Shown: positions 1-8,826 of the stretch, one piece after another
Numbering within the stretch: the stretch's first letter is position 1
How the letters are laid out: every line of letters starts with the position of its first letter
Assembly (NCBI GenBank): GCA_023383015.1
Contig: JAHDXW010000002.1
Coordinates: forward strand, 62,001-126,000
Source: Paracoccaceae bacterium
Lineage (GTDB): Bacteria; Pseudomonadota; Alphaproteobacteria; Rhodobacterales; Rhodobacteraceae
Direction: 5' to 3'
Length of the DNA stretch: 64,000 bases
The notes under the pieces: generated by a model
Seen by the model: the letters and a program-made list of their open reading frames with translations, nothing else
Told to the model about the DNA's origin: nothing
The model's database searches: none
Program-made: the position numbers and the translations under genes

Positions 1-1020
1 CCGGTCGTGGGGGGCGACGAAGGGCATCCGCACGAACACGCCGCGGGCGACAAGCCCGGAGAGAACCCGGCGGGCGAAGGCGCCGTCGGCGCCGCAGTCG
101 ATGGCCACGAAGTTGGTTGCCGAGGGCAGCGCGACAAGCCCGGCATCGGCGGCAATCGCGGCCACCCGCGCCCGGCCCGCGGCGACCAGCGCCGTCACCC
201 GTGCCAGATGCGCGGCATCGGCAAGTGCGGCGATCGCCCCCGCCTGGGCGATGCGGCCGACACCGAAATGGTTGCGCACCTTGTCGAAGGCGGCGGCGAG
301 CGGCGGCGCGGCAAGGCCGTAGCCGACCCTGAGCCCCGCCATGCCATGGGCCTTCGAGAAGGTGCGGAAGCGGATCAGCCGCGGGTCGTCAGGGACGGCC
401 GGGGCGGCCGTGCCCTTAGGAGCAAGCTCGACATAGGCCTCGTCGAGGGCCAGCAGGCAGCCGTCCGGCAGGCGGTCGAGCGCGCCGATGATCTCGGCCC
501 CCGGCCGCCACGAGCCCATCGGGTTGTCGGGGTTGGCAAGATAGACGAGCTTAGCGCCGACCTCCGCCGCACGGGCGAAAATCGCTGCGGGGTCCTCGCG
601 GTCGCCCTCGTAGGGCACCTTGTGGAGCACTCCGCCGAAGCCTGCGACGTGGAAGTTGAAGGTCGGATAGGCACCGTCGGAAGTGACCACCGCCTCGCCG
701 GGAGCCACCAGCAGCCGCACCAGCAGGCCGAGCAGCCCGTCGATGCCCTCGCCGGCCACGACATGGGCCGGGCTGACCCCGTGGTGCGCGGCGATGGCGG
801 CCTTGAGGTCGTGCAGTTCGGGATCGCCGTACATCCAGACATCGGCTGCCGCCCGTGACATCGCGGCGACAGCGGCGGGCGAGGGGCCGAAGACGCTCTC
901 GTTGGCGCCGATGCGGGCGATAAACGGCCGGCCGCGCGCACGCTCCTGCGCCTCGGGCCCGACGAAGGGCACGGTGGCGGGAAGCGAGGCGACAAGACCG
1001 GTGAAGCGGGGGCCCTTCAT
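1..1020 (-). CDS. PLP-dependent aminotransferase, HisC-like; C-terminus cut by window edge
   Basis: About 340 codons are visible on the minus strand from an ATG at 1018-1020, and the frame is open to base 1. The fold-type I aminotransferase pattern is clear: NPDNPMG at residues 163-169, DEAY at 193-196, and the Schiff-base lysine (K223) in TFSKAHGMAGLRVGYG. A typical late motif, SATNFVAID, follows. By family length only about 20-30 C-terminal residues are missing. The family makes histidinol phosphate from imidazole-acetol phosphate, but related members transaminate aromatic or other amino acids. No other his gene is nearby, so the substrate is uncertain. The next minus-strand gene upstream starts beyond a 91-base gap containing the palindrome GCCGGCGCGCCGGC at 1081-1094. 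Confidence 0.88.
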   Translation of the reverse strand, partial: MKGPRFTGLVASLPATVPFVGPEAQERARGRPFIARIGANESVFGPSPAAVAAMSRAAADVWMYGDPELHDLKAAIAAHHGVSPAHVVAGEGIDGLLGLLVRLLVAPGEAVVTSDGAYPTFNFHVAGFGGVLHKVPYEGDREDPAAIFARAAEVGAKLVYLANPDNPMGSWRPGAEIIGALDRLPDGCLLALDEAYVELAPKGTAAPAVPDDPRLIRFRTFSKAHGMAGLRVGYGLAAPPLAAAFDKVRNHFGVGRIAQAGAIAALADAAHLARVTALVAAGRARVAAIAADAGLVALPSATNFVAIDCGADGAFARRVLSGLVARGVFVRMPFVAPHDR

Positions 1021-1111
1021 GGGCGCGAGTGAAAGCGCGTTCGGCCGCGGCACGCAAGCCCCGTTGCGGGCCCCGGACCCGCCGGCGCGCCGGCCCCTGC
1101 GCAGGTCGCCC

Positions 1112-3400
1112 TCAGACCCTGCCGCGCGCCTCCCGCAGCCAGCCCCACACCCGCTGCGGGGTGAAGGGCATGTCGACCTGCCGCACGCCCTCTGGCCAGA
1201 GCGCGTCCAGCACCGCATTGCCGACCGCGGCCAGTGCCCCGACCGTACCGGCCTCGCCGCAGCCCTTCATCCCGAGAGGGTTGGAGGCGGAGGGGACGGG
1301 TTCGGAGGTGACGCGGAAGAACGGCAGGTCGTCGGCCCGCGGCAGGCCATAGTCCATGAAGCTCGCCGTCAGTAGCTGGCCTGCGGCGTCATAGACCGCC
1401 CGCTCGGTCAGCGCCTGGCCGATCCCCTGCACAACACCGCCGTGCACCTGCCCCTCGGCGAGCATCGGGTGCAGCACATTGCCGAAATCATCGGTGACGG
1501 TGTAGCGAAGCAACGTCACCACCCCGGTCTCGGGGTCGACCTCCACCTCGGCCGCATGGGCACCGTTGGGATAGGACCGCCCGGCCAGCCGGGTCGTCGC
1601 CTCGTGCACGAGAAGGTCGCTGCGTCCGCGTGCGCGGGCCAGTGCCGCGGCCTCGAGCATGGTGAAGGCGCGGTTCGACCCTGCCGCGCGGAAGGCACCG
1701 TCCTGGAAGAGCACCGCCTCGGCCGCGACCCCCGCCTCGGCGGCGAGGAACGGCGCCATCGCGCTGACGATCGTCTCGACCACCGCAAGCGTCGCCGCGC
1801 CCTGCACGGTCACCGACCGTGACCCGCCCGTGCCGCCGCCCCTGGCGAAGAGGTCGCTGTCGCCCTGGACGATGCGGATCCTGTCCACCGGAATGCCGGT
1901 ACGGTCGGACAGGAACTGGGCATAGACCGTCTCGTGCCCCTGCCCGTTCGACTGCGTGCCGACGAACAGGCTGGCCGTGCCGTCGTCCTCGAAGGCGACC
2001 TTCGCGCCCTCGGTCGGATCGCCCAGGATCGCCTCGATGTAACTGGCGACGCCCAGCCCGCGCAGCCGGCCGCGCGCGCGCGACAAGGCCCGGCGGGCCG
2101 CGAAGCCGGCCACGTCCGACTCGGTCTGGAGCCGATCGAGGATGCGGCGGAAGTCACCGCTGTCGTAGAGCTCCCCGGCCGGGTTGCGGTGGGGAAAGGC
2201 GGTGACGAAGTTGCGGCGGCGGAGATCCCAGGGGTCGATGCCGAGGGTCCGCGCCGCGGTGTCGAGCGTGCGCTCGAGGGTGTAGTTCGCCTCCGGCCGG
2301 CCGGCCCCGCGGTAGGCATCGGTCTGGGTGGTGCTGGTGTAGATGCCCAGCGCCTCGATCCGCATCGCCGGGATGCGGTAGACCCCGCTGGCCACCTTCG
2401 AGGATACCTCCGACTGGATCATCTGTCCGAACTGCGAGGCATAGGCGCCGAGGTTGGAGCGGATCCGAACCCTGTAGCCGGTGATCCGGAAATCGGAGTC
2501 GAAGCCCATCTCGGCCTCGGACAGGAGATCGCGGCCGGCGTTGTCGGTCAGCATCGACTCGGTGCGCTCGGCGATCCAGCGCACCGCCCGGCCCAGGCGG
2601 CGGGCGGCGGCAGCAATGACGACATATTCGGGATAGGTCATGGCCTTCATCCCGAAGCCGCCGCCGACATCGGGGGTGGTGACGCGCACGCGCTCCGCGG
2701 GCAGGCCGAGCGCGGCGGCCAGCGCCGACTTCTGGCCCCAGACGCCCTGGCCGTTGAAGCAGAAGTGCAGCCGGGTGCCATCCCATTCGGCGAAGGCACC
2801 GCGTGGCTCCATTGCGTTGACGATCACCCGGTTGTCCTCGACCGTCAGGCGGATGCGGTGGGCGGCGGCGGCGAGCGCGGCCTCGACCATATCGTGATCG
2901 CCCATGGCCCAGTCGTATCCGACGTTGTCGGGCACTCCGGCGTGCAGCGCCGGGCCGCCCGGCGCGAGGTCGAGCTTGACCGGCAAATGGTCGTAGTCGA
3001 CGCCGACAAGCTCGGCGGCATCCTTCGCCGCCTCGATGCTGTCGGCGAAGATGGCCGCCACCGGCTCGCCGACGAAGCGCACCCGCTCCTGCGCCAGCAC
3101 CGGCCGGAACGGCGCACGGCCCTGGCTGCCATCGCGGTTCCGAGCGGTGGATGCCTTCATGCCCAGCTGCACGCCGTCGGCCGCAAGGTCGGCGGCGGTC
3201 AGGACCAGATGCACGCCCGGGGCGGCGCGGGCCGCCGCAACGTCAAGCCGCGCGATCGCTGCATGCGCCACCGGCGAGCGCAGGAAGAACGCCCGCAGCG
3301 CATCGCCGGGCGCGATATCGTCGATGTAGCGGCCGTTTCCGGTCAGAAGCCGCAGGTCTTCGATCCGCCGGATCGACTGGCTCTTGCCGAACGCACCCAT
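1112..3400 (-). CDS. Xanthine dehydrogenase/CoxL-family molybdopterin-binding subunit
   Basis: A 762-residue protein starting MGAFGKSQSIRRIEDLRLLTG, the usual opening of the large molybdopterin cytosine dinucleotide subunit of molybdenum hydroxylases. GGGFGMK (246-252) and AYRGAGR (362-368) line the Mo cofactor site. AYRGAGR is the form II (CoxL-like, non-CO dehydrogenase) signature. The likely catalytic glutamate lies in GCGEAGTVG near residue 716. The reaction is probably hydroxylation of an aldehyde, a purine or another N-heterocycle, but the substrate is unknown. The medium (FAD) and small (2Fe-2S) subunits that normally accompany it are absent from both flanks. Its length matches the family, so it is not a fragment. 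The frame stays open upstream of the ATG at 3398-3400, but the family N-terminus fixes this start. Confidence 0.92.
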   Translation of the reverse strand: MGAFGKSQSIRRIEDLRLLTGNGRYIDDIAPGDALRAFFLRSPVAHAAIARLDVAAARAAPGVHLVLTAADLAADGVQLGMKASTARNRDGSQGRAPFRPVLAQERVRFVGEPVAAIFADSIEAAKDAAELVGVDYDHLPVKLDLAPGGPALHAGVPDNVGYDWAMGDHDMVEAALAAAAHRIRLTVEDNRVIVNAMEPRGAFAEWDGTRLHFCFNGQGVWGQKSALAAALGLPAERVRVTTPDVGGGFGMKAMTYPEYVVIAAAARRLGRAVRWIAERTESMLTDNAGRDLLSEAEMGFDSDFRITGYRVRIRSNLGAYASQFGQMIQSEVSSKVASGVYRIPAMRIEALGIYTSTTQTDAYRGAGRPEANYTLERTLDTAARTLGIDPWDLRRRNFVTAFPHRNPAGELYDSGDFRRILDRLQTESDVAGFAARRALSRARGRLRGLGVASYIEAILGDPTEGAKVAFEDDGTASLFVGTQSNGQGHETVYAQFLSDRTGIPVDRIRIVQGDSDLFARGGGTGGSRSVTVQGAATLAVVETIVSAMAPFLAAEAGVAAEAVLFQDGAFRAAGSNRAFTMLEAAALARARGRSDLLVHEATTRLAGRSYPNGAHAAEVEVDPETGVVTLLRYTVTDDFGNVLHPMLAEGQVHGGVVQGIGQALTERAVYDAAGQLLTASFMDYGLPRADDLPFFRVTSEPVPSASNPLGMKGCGEAGTVGALAAVGNAVLDALWPEGVRQVDMPFTPQRVWGWLREARGRV

Positions 3401-3440
3401 GCTGCCTCTCCCCGGATAAGACCCTGAGGAAGCATAACCG

Positions 3441-3465
3441 GGGCGGCCGGGGTGTCCAGCCGCCC
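3441..3465 (-). terminator. Candidate terminator hairpin after the ODC-like gene
   Basis: Inverted repeat GGGCGGC (3441-3447) and GCCGCCC (3459-3465) with an 11-base loop, 16 bases past the stop of the minus-strand decarboxylase gene and before the dehydrogenase start. No T-run follows on the minus strand, so intrinsic termination is uncertain. Confidence 0.35.
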
Positions 3466-3480
3466 GGGCCGGTCCGGGGC

Positions 3481-4626
3481 TCAGGCCGCGAGCGACAGCG
3501 CCGTGGCGATGCCGAGGTCGCCGAAGCCGTTGAAACGGGTGCAGGTGGCCGTCGAGTAGGCCCCGAGCCCGTGGAACAGGACGTAGTCGTCCTCGGCCAC
3601 GTCGGCGGGCAGGCTGATTGTGCCAGGCAGCCGGTCCATGCTGTCGCAGGTCGGGCCGAAGACGATGCGCTCGACCCCGGCCCCGAAACGACGCCGGCCG
3701 TCGGGAGAGAGCACCGCCACGCGGTCGATCGCGCCGATCAGCGCAAGTTCGGCGAGAGCGCCGTAGATGCCGTCGTTCAGGAACACATGCTCGCAGTCGC
3801 GCACGGCGCGGACACGGGTGGCGAGGGTCATGCTCTCGGCCACCAGTGCACGGCCGGGCTCGCACAGCAGGGCGGGCCGCGCGTCGGCCCCGAAGGCGCG
3901 GTCGGTCGCGCGGTCGATGGCCGCGAAGATCGGCTCGAGCGCCGGCGGCTCGCCTGCCCGCCGGTGCGATGGAAACCCGCCGCCGACGTTCAGCCGCGCC
4001 AGCCGCACCCCGGCGTCGGCCGCGATCTTCGCCGCCGCAGCGATGTAGGTTTCCCAGGCGGCGGCATCGGTGCATTGGGTGCCGGGGTGGAACGTCAGCG
4101 AGGGCACGAAGCCTGCAGCCGCGGCCCGCGCCAGCAGCACCGTCGCAAGCTCCACCGTGGCGCCGAACTTCGCGCCGAAGTTGTAAGCCGCCCCGTCGAC
4201 CGGCAGCTTGAAGCGCACCGACACCTCGGCCCCAGCCGGGACGAGGGCGGAAAGCTTTGCAAGCTCGCTCTCGGAGTCGACCGAGAACGAGCGCACGCCA
4301 AACTCCACCGCCTCGGCGATCTCGGCGCGCGTGCGCACCGGATTGTTGTAGTGCAGGCAGGCATCGGGGGCGAGCCGGCGCAGCAGCCGGATCTCGGCCG
4401 GCGAGGCCACGTCGAAGCCCCGCACCCCGGCGGCGGCGAGGTTCTCGATCACCACCTCCTCGGGATTGGACTTGACCGCATAGGTCACCAGCCCGGGAAA
4501 GCCGGCGATGAAGCGGCGCGCGGTGTCCTGCAGCACCGCGGGCGCGAAGAACAGGACCGGCGAGGCCGGCTCGTTCACGCGCAGGTATTCGGCGGGGGTC
4601 GCCCAGATCGTTTTCGTCAGCCCCAT
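3481..4626 (-). CDS. odc: Ornithine/lysine decarboxylase, alanine-racemase fold (group IV)
   Basis: A 381-residue fold-type III PLP decarboxylase, which in this family converts ornithine (sometimes lysine) to putrescine (or cadaverine) and CO2. K52 in YAVKSN is the PLP lysine, HPGTQ is at 180-184, and EPGRA at 256-260 binds the phosphate. C327 in GPTCDSMD is the active-site cysteine supplied across the dimer, and GAYS near 355-358 completes the site. Length matches bacterial and eukaryotic-type ODC rather than the long biodegradative form. It diverges from an Lrp/AsnC regulator across 215 bases that contain a perfect dyad, so amino-acid-responsive control is likely. Ornithine versus lysine preference cannot be read from sequence by eye. 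Confidence 0.9.
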   Translation of the reverse strand: MGLTKTIWATPAEYLRVNEPASPVLFFAPAVLQDTARRFIAGFPGLVTYAVKSNPEEVVIENLAAAGVRGFDVASPAEIRLLRRLAPDACLHYNNPVRTRAEIAEAVEFGVRSFSVDSESELAKLSALVPAGAEVSVRFKLPVDGAAYNFGAKFGATVELATVLLARAAAAGFVPSLTFHPGTQCTDAAAWETYIAAAAKIAADAGVRLARLNVGGGFPSHRRAGEPPALEPIFAAIDRATDRAFGADARPALLCEPGRALVAESMTLATRVRAVRDCEHVFLNDGIYGALAELALIGAIDRVAVLSPDGRRRFGAGVERIVFGPTCDSMDRLPGTISLPADVAEDDYVLFHGLGAYSTATCTRFNGFGDLGIATALSLAA

Positions 4627-4760
4627 CGGCGTCGTCCTTCTGCCAACAGAGCGCAGCCTTCACCTCCCTGGACGAACCAGTTCGGAGACGCTTACGCGTT
4701 CACCCAAACCAGGCCAGGTGCGTATGAGCCGCCCTTTTCCTGAAAACGAGGATGCCGCAT

Positions 4761-4781
4761 ATCGGTGACAACCTCACCGAT
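4761..4781. promoter_or_regulatory. Perfect dyad operator candidate (ODC / Lrp divergent promoter)
   Basis: ATCGGTGA (4761-4768), spacer CAACC, TCACCGAT (4774-4781). The 8-bp arms match exactly. The dyad lies 60 bases before the Lrp-family start and 135 bases before the decarboxylase start. Position and symmetry suggest the binding site of the adjacent Lrp/AsnC protein, with autoregulation; this is inference. Confidence 0.6.
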
Positions 4782-4841
4782 CAAAAGTAACTTTCCGCCC
4801 GAATCTCCCGTCATTCTGACCAAGGGACCGGCAAGATCGCC

Positions 4842-5273
4842 ATGGATGACCTCGACCGCACATTGCTTGCCCAGTTGGCCGCCGATGCGCGGGTTCCGCT
4901 GGCCACGCTGGCACGCCGGCTGAAGGTCGCGCGCTCGACGATCCAGGCGCGGCTGGAGCGGCTTGAGGCGTCGGGCATCATCGTCGGCTACACCGTGCGG
5001 CTGGGTGAGGCGGCGCGGACCGACCGCATCCGCGCCACCGTGCTCCTCGGCGTCGAGCCGCGGGCCCATGCCGCGGTCCTGGCTCGCCTCAAGGCCCTGG
5101 CCGAGGTGGCGCGGGTCGTCACCACCTCGGGGCGGGTGGATCTCCTGGTGGAGATCGCCGCACCGAGTACCGCGGCGCTCGATTCGGTGCTCGACGCAGT
5201 CGGCGCGATACCGGGGGTGCGCGCGTCCGAAAGCCTGATCCACCTTGCCACCAAGATCGACCGGTCGGGATAG
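4842..5273 (+). CDS. Lrp/AsnC-family transcriptional regulator
   Basis: A 143-residue protein with the typical Lrp layout: an N-terminal winged HTH (residues 1-60; MDDLDRTLLAQLAADARVPL, then LARRLKVARSTIQARLERLE) and a C-terminal RAM effector domain (about 65-140, ending in the strand ASESLIHLATKID). Proteins of this family bind an amino acid and form octamers on dyad DNA sites. It is transcribed away from the ornithine-decarboxylase-like gene, with the 4761-4781 dyad between them, so the decarboxylase is its most likely target. The effector is unknown; ornithine, lysine or arginine is an obvious guess from context only. Confidence 0.93.
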   Translation: MDDLDRTLLAQLAADARVPLATLARRLKVARSTIQARLERLEASGIIVGYTVRLGEAARTDRIRATVLLGVEPRAHAAVLARLKALAEVARVVTTSGRVDLLVEIAAPSTAALDSVLDAVGAIPGVRASESLIHLATKIDRSG

Positions 5274-5340
5274 GCCTGCCGGCCGCGCTTGCGGGGCGGG
5301 CGCATCGCCGCTAAGTCCCCCTCGGGACAGGAGGCAGTCC

Positions 5341-6105
5341 ATGGTCCGCGCCCTCGCCCGCGTTGCCCGGCGTGTCGCCCGTCCGTTCGGCGTGCAGCGG
5401 ATGGAAGATGTTGCCACGCCCGGGGCGCGCCGGCGGGCCTGGATCGACTTCCACATCTTCGATCACGGCGCGCTGCGCGCCATCTGGCGCAACCTCCATG
5501 AGGTCGCCCCGGGCGTCTGGCGATCCAACCAGCCCTCGCCGGGGCAGCTTGCCCGGCTGAAGGCCCAGGGCTTCCGGGCGGTGCTGAACCTGCGCGGAGC
5601 CAAGCCGTTCGCCTACTACCATCTCGAGCGCGAGGCCTGCGCGCGGCTCGGGCTGACGCTGGTCAGCCTGCCGCTGTCTGCCGGGCGCCCGCTGCCGGCG
5701 GCCACGCTGCAGGAACTGCACGACGTCTTCCTGCGCCTGCCGCGACCGTTCCTGATGCACTGCAAGTCGGGCGCCGACCGCACCGGCATTGCAGCCGCAC
5801 TCTACCAGCTGATGATCGAGGGCGCCCCGGTGACGGCGGCAGCGCGCGAGCTGCACTGGCGCTACTTCCACTTCCGCGGCGGCGAGGCGGGGGTACTCGA
5901 CCTCATGCTCGAGACCTTCGCGTCGGCGCAGGCAGCGCACGGCATCGGCATCCTCGACTGGATCCGCGACGGCTACGACCCCGAGGCGCTGGCCATCCGG
6001 CACGCCCGCAGCCGCGGGCGCACGCCCGGCCCGCGCGCCCTTCCGCCCCCGCCCCGGCGGGCCGAATGGCAGCACCCGACACCGCCCGGGGGCGCCGCGA
6101 CGTGA
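5341..6105 (+). CDS. Dual-specificity/tyrosine-type protein phosphatase
   Basis: A 254-residue protein with the cysteine-dependent phosphatase P-loop HCKSGADRTG; the nucleophile is C141 and the phosphate-binding arginine R147. The N-terminal third has a basic, possibly membrane-touching start (MVRALARVARRVARPF). The frame extends 96 bases further upstream, but the ATG at 5341 is preceded by an AGGAGG-like ribosome site (gacaggaggcagtcc) and is preferred. It overlaps the following MsbA-like exporter gene by 40 bases, so the two are probably co-transcribed. A role in envelope lipid or phosphate removal is possible, since related small phosphatases act on lipid or sugar phosphates. The substrate is unknown. 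The C-terminus is a disordered Pro/Arg-rich tail. Confidence 0.85.
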   Translation: MVRALARVARRVARPFGVQRMEDVATPGARRRAWIDFHIFDHGALRAIWRNLHEVAPGVWRSNQPSPGQLARLKAQGFRAVLNLRGAKPFAYYHLEREACARLGLTLVSLPLSAGRPLPAATLQELHDVFLRLPRPFLMHCKSGADRTGIAAALYQLMIEGAPVTAAARELHWRYFHFRGGEAGVLDLMLETFASAQAAHGIGILDWIRDGYDPEALAIRHARSRGRTPGPRALPPPPRRAEWQHPTPPGGAAT

Positions 6106-7853
6106 GACCGGCTGGGAACGTGGGGGGCGACCGGCGGATCGCGCTGTGGTTCTGGCGCGGTTTCGCCCGCCGTCGTGCCGGGCTTCTGCTGGCGGCGGCC
6201 CTGCTGATGAGCGTCGAGGGGGCGACTGTCGGCGCGGTGGGCTATCTCGTGCAGCCGCTCTTCGACGGCATCCTCGCGCCCTCCGGCGGGGGCAGCTTCG
6301 GCTGGGCCGTGGCTGCGATCGCCGGGGCCTTCGTGCTGCGCGCGGTCGCGGGGTTCGGCCAGCGGGTGCTGTTCGTCTCGGCCTCCGAGCGGATTGCGGC
6401 CGACCTGCAGGCGGCGATGATGGCGCACCTGATGCGCCTTGACCTTGCCTTCTATCGCGCCAACCCGCCGGGGGCGCTGATCGACCGCGTCCGCGGCGAC
6501 GCGGTCGCGCTTCGCGAACTGCTGGCGAAGATCGTGGCCGGGGTGGCGCGCGATGGGGTGGCCCTGCTGGCGCTGTTCGGGGTCGCGCTGTGGATGGATC
6601 CGCTGTGGACGGCGCTGGCTGTCGTGGGCGTGCCGATGCTCGTGCTGCCGGTGATCGCCGTGCAGCGCCTCCTGCGGCGGACGGTGCGCGCGGCCCGCGC
6701 CGCCTCGGGCCGGGTGGTGACGCATCTCGACGAGGTGTTCCACGGCATCGTGACGGTCCAGCTGGCAGGAACCGAGGGCCGCGAGGCCGGTCGCTTCCGC
6801 GCTGCGCTCGCCGCCTTCCGCCGGCTCCAGGTGCGCGGCGAGGCCGCCGCGGCGGCCACGCCCGCGATGGTGGACATCGTCGCGGCGCTGGGTTTTGCCG
6901 CAGTGCTGACGTGGGGCAGCCGAGAGATTGCGGGCGGAGGAAAGACGGTCGGCGAGTTCATGGCGTTCTTCACTGCCCTCGGCCTTGCCTTCGACCCGCT
7001 CCGCAAGCTCGGCGCGGTGGCGGGGCTCGGACAGGCGGCACTGGCACTGCTGGAACGGATGGAGGGCATCATGGCATGGCCGGTGGCGATCACCGATCCG
7101 GTCGCGCCGGTCGCGCCCCCGCCCGGCCCGCCCGCGATCGCCTTCGAGGGCGTGACCTTCGCCTACGACGGCGGGCCGGTGCTTCGGGGGCTGACCTTTC
7201 TGGCCGAGGCGGGCAGGACCACGGCAATCGTCGGACCATCCGGTGCAGGCAAGAGCACGGTGTTCGCGCTGATCGCGCGCCTTGCCGACCCGCAGGCAGG
7301 GCGTGTCACCCTGGGCGGGGTGGAGGTGCAGACGCTGCGGCTGGCCGAGTTGAGGGGCATGCTGTCGGTGGTCTCTCAGGACACGGCGCTGTTTGACGCC
7401 ACCCTGCAGGAGAACATCGCGCTGGGGCAGCCGGAGGATGCCGCGCGCATGGCCTGGGCGGTGGCCGCGGCAGGGGTGGGCGCCTTCCTGCCGGCGCTGC
7501 CCGCGGGCCTCGACACGCTCGCCGGCCCGCGCGGCTCGGCGCTTTCGGGTGGCCAGCGCCAGCGGGTGGCGATCGCCCGGGCGCTCCTGCGCGACGCCCC
7601 TGTGCTGCTTCTGGACGAGGCGACCTCGGCCCTGGACGCCGAGACCGAGACCGCCGTCCAGGCGGCCCTCGAGCGGCTGGCCACCGGGCGCACGACGCTC
7701 GTCATCGCCCACCGGCTGGCCACTGTGCGTCGCGCCGACCGCATCATCGTGATGGACGCCGGCCGGGTGGTCGAGAGCGGCACGCATGCCGAACTCCTGG
7801 ACCTGGGCGGACTGTACGCTCGGCTCTGCGCGTTGCAGTTTTCCGAGGCGTGA
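6066..7853 (+). CDS. MsbA-like ABC exporter (fused permease and ATPase)
   Basis: A 595-residue half-transporter. Residues about 35-330 carry the six-helix exporter membrane domain. Residues about 355-590 form the ATPase, with Walker A GPSGAGKST (390-398), signature LSGGQ (493-497), Walker B LLLDEATSALD (514-524) and the switch histidine in IAHRLATV. The order and length match lipid A/lipid flippases (MsbA) and close multidrug exporters acting in the inner membrane. The first 30 residues before the first helix are atypical, so the true start could be a little downstream; no better ATG is present. It overlaps the phosphatase gene by 40 bases and is followed by a strong hairpin. Confidence 0.9.
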   Translation: MAAPDTARGRRDVRPAGNVGGDRRIALWFWRGFARRRAGLLLAAALLMSVEGATVGAVGYLVQPLFDGILAPSGGGSFGWAVAAIAGAFVLRAVAGFGQRVLFVSASERIAADLQAAMMAHLMRLDLAFYRANPPGALIDRVRGDAVALRELLAKIVAGVARDGVALLALFGVALWMDPLWTALAVVGVPMLVLPVIAVQRLLRRTVRAARAASGRVVTHLDEVFHGIVTVQLAGTEGREAGRFRAALAAFRRLQVRGEAAAAATPAMVDIVAALGFAAVLTWGSREIAGGGKTVGEFMAFFTALGLAFDPLRKLGAVAGLGQAALALLERMEGIMAWPVAITDPVAPVAPPPGPPAIAFEGVTFAYDGGPVLRGLTFLAEAGRTTAIVGPSGAGKSTVFALIARLADPQAGRVTLGGVEVQTLRLAELRGMLSVVSQDTALFDATLQENIALGQPEDAARMAWAVAAAGVGAFLPALPAGLDTLAGPRGSALSGGQRQRVAIARALLRDAPVLLLDEATSALDAETETAVQAALERLATGRTTLVIAHRLATVRRADRIIVMDAGRVVESGTHAELLDLGGLYARLCALQFSEA

Positions 7854-7866
7854 TCGCAGGCCGTCG

Positions 7867-7891
7867 GCCGGCGGGGGCTTTTCCCGCCGGC
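7867..7891 (+). terminator. Hairpin after the MsbA-like gene
   Basis: GCCGGCGGG (7867-7875) pairs perfectly with CCCGCCGGC (7883-7891) around a loop GGCTTTT, 13 bases after the exporter stop. The T-run sits in the loop rather than after the stem, so it may be a terminator or a transcript-stabilising hairpin. Confidence 0.5.
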
Positions 7892-7935
7892 ACGGCGGTC
7901 TATATCTGAGCCAATGACTCGGATAAGGACGGGCA

Positions 7936-8691
7936 ATGGACGGCGAGCGCGCAGACGACCGGACGGTGCTGCGGATCGACGGAGCGGACCGGCTGGGCTT
8001 TCTCCAGGGGCTCGTGACCAATGATGTCCGCCGCCTGTCTGCGGGGCCCGTCTACGCGGCGCTGCTGACCCCCCAGGGCAAGTATCTGGCCGACTTCATC
8101 CTCGTGCCGGCAGGTGAGGCGGTGCTGCTCGACGTCAACTCGGCGCTGGCCGAGGGGCTGGTGCGTCGGCTGGCGCTCTACCGGCTGCGCGCCGACGTGA
8201 CGGTGGCGCCCACGGGCCTCTGCGTCAGGCGCGGCCTCGGGCCGCCCCCTGCGGACGGCTTCGCCGACCCGCGCCACCCCGCGCTTGGCTGGCGCGCGAT
8301 CGGGACGCAGCCGGGAGGGCCGCCGTCGATCGACTGGGACGCGATCAGGGTCGCGCATGTGGTTCCCGAAAGCTGCGTCGAACTTGTCCCTGACGAGAGC
8401 TACATCCTCGAGGCCGGCTTCGAGCGGCTGAACGGGGTGGATTTCCGCAAGGGCTGCTACGTCGGGCAGGAGGTCACGGCGCGGATGAAGCACAAGACCG
8501 AACTGCGCAAGGGGATCGTCACGGTCGAGATCGACGGTGCGGCGCCTGTGGGGACCGAGATCATGGCGGCCGACCGGCCGGTGGGCCGGCTGTTCACGCA
8601 GTCGGGCGGCCGGGCGCTGGCATGGCTGCGCCTTGACCGGGCGACGGGCGAGATGACCGCGTCGGCGGCACGGTTGCGGCTGGCGGCTTGA
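7936..8691 (+). CDS. ygfZ: Folate-binding protein YgfZ (Fe-S protein maintenance)
   Basis: A 251-residue protein of the GcvT-like YgfZ family, which uses tetrahydrofolate to support assembly or repair of certain iron-sulfur enzymes in the cytoplasm, including the tRNA thiomethylase MiaB. The family signature KGCYVGQE is at residues 172-179 with the conserved cysteine C174, followed by the usual VTARMKHKTELRKG. The N-terminal FLQGLVTNDV (22-31) matches the aminomethyltransferase-like folate fold. AAGGACGGGCA before the ATG serves as ribosome site. It stands alone, with hairpins before (7867-7891) and after (8709-8725), and so appears monocistronic. Confidence 0.93.
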   Translation: MDGERADDRTVLRIDGADRLGFLQGLVTNDVRRLSAGPVYAALLTPQGKYLADFILVPAGEAVLLDVNSALAEGLVRRLALYRLRADVTVAPTGLCVRRGLGPPPADGFADPRHPALGWRAIGTQPGGPPSIDWDAIRVAHVVPESCVELVPDESYILEAGFERLNGVDFRKGCYVGQEVTARMKHKTELRKGIVTVEIDGAAPVGTEIMAADRPVGRLFTQSGGRALAWLRLDRATGEMTASAARLRLAA

Positions 8692-8708
8692 GGCTGCGCG
8701 GCCCGCGA

Positions 8709-8725
8709 CCGCCGGGGACCGGCGG
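8709..8725 (+). terminator. Hairpin after ygfZ
   Basis: CCGCCGG (8709-8715), loop GGA, CCGGCGG (8719-8725): a perfect 7-bp GC stem 17 bases after the ygfZ stop. No T-run follows, so it is terminator-like but unproven. Confidence 0.45.
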
Positions 8726-8826
8726 CCAGCCGGCGATGCCACGAATGAGGCGAAAATGTGAACAAACCTTGATCGGGGCGTGACGCGCCCTAAATCCTGC
8801 GGGTCGCGCTGCGGAGCCCTGACTAG

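Noticed and set aside
1081-1094. GCCGGCGCGCCGGC palindrome as a terminator after the molybdopterin subunit gene
   Set aside because: It is short, has no T-run and consists of a very common GC word in this genome; support is too weak.
4692-5456. A 254-codon minus-strand frame covering the Lrp-type gene
   Set aside because: It lies across the regulatory dyad and the intact Lrp gene, and has no recognisable domain.
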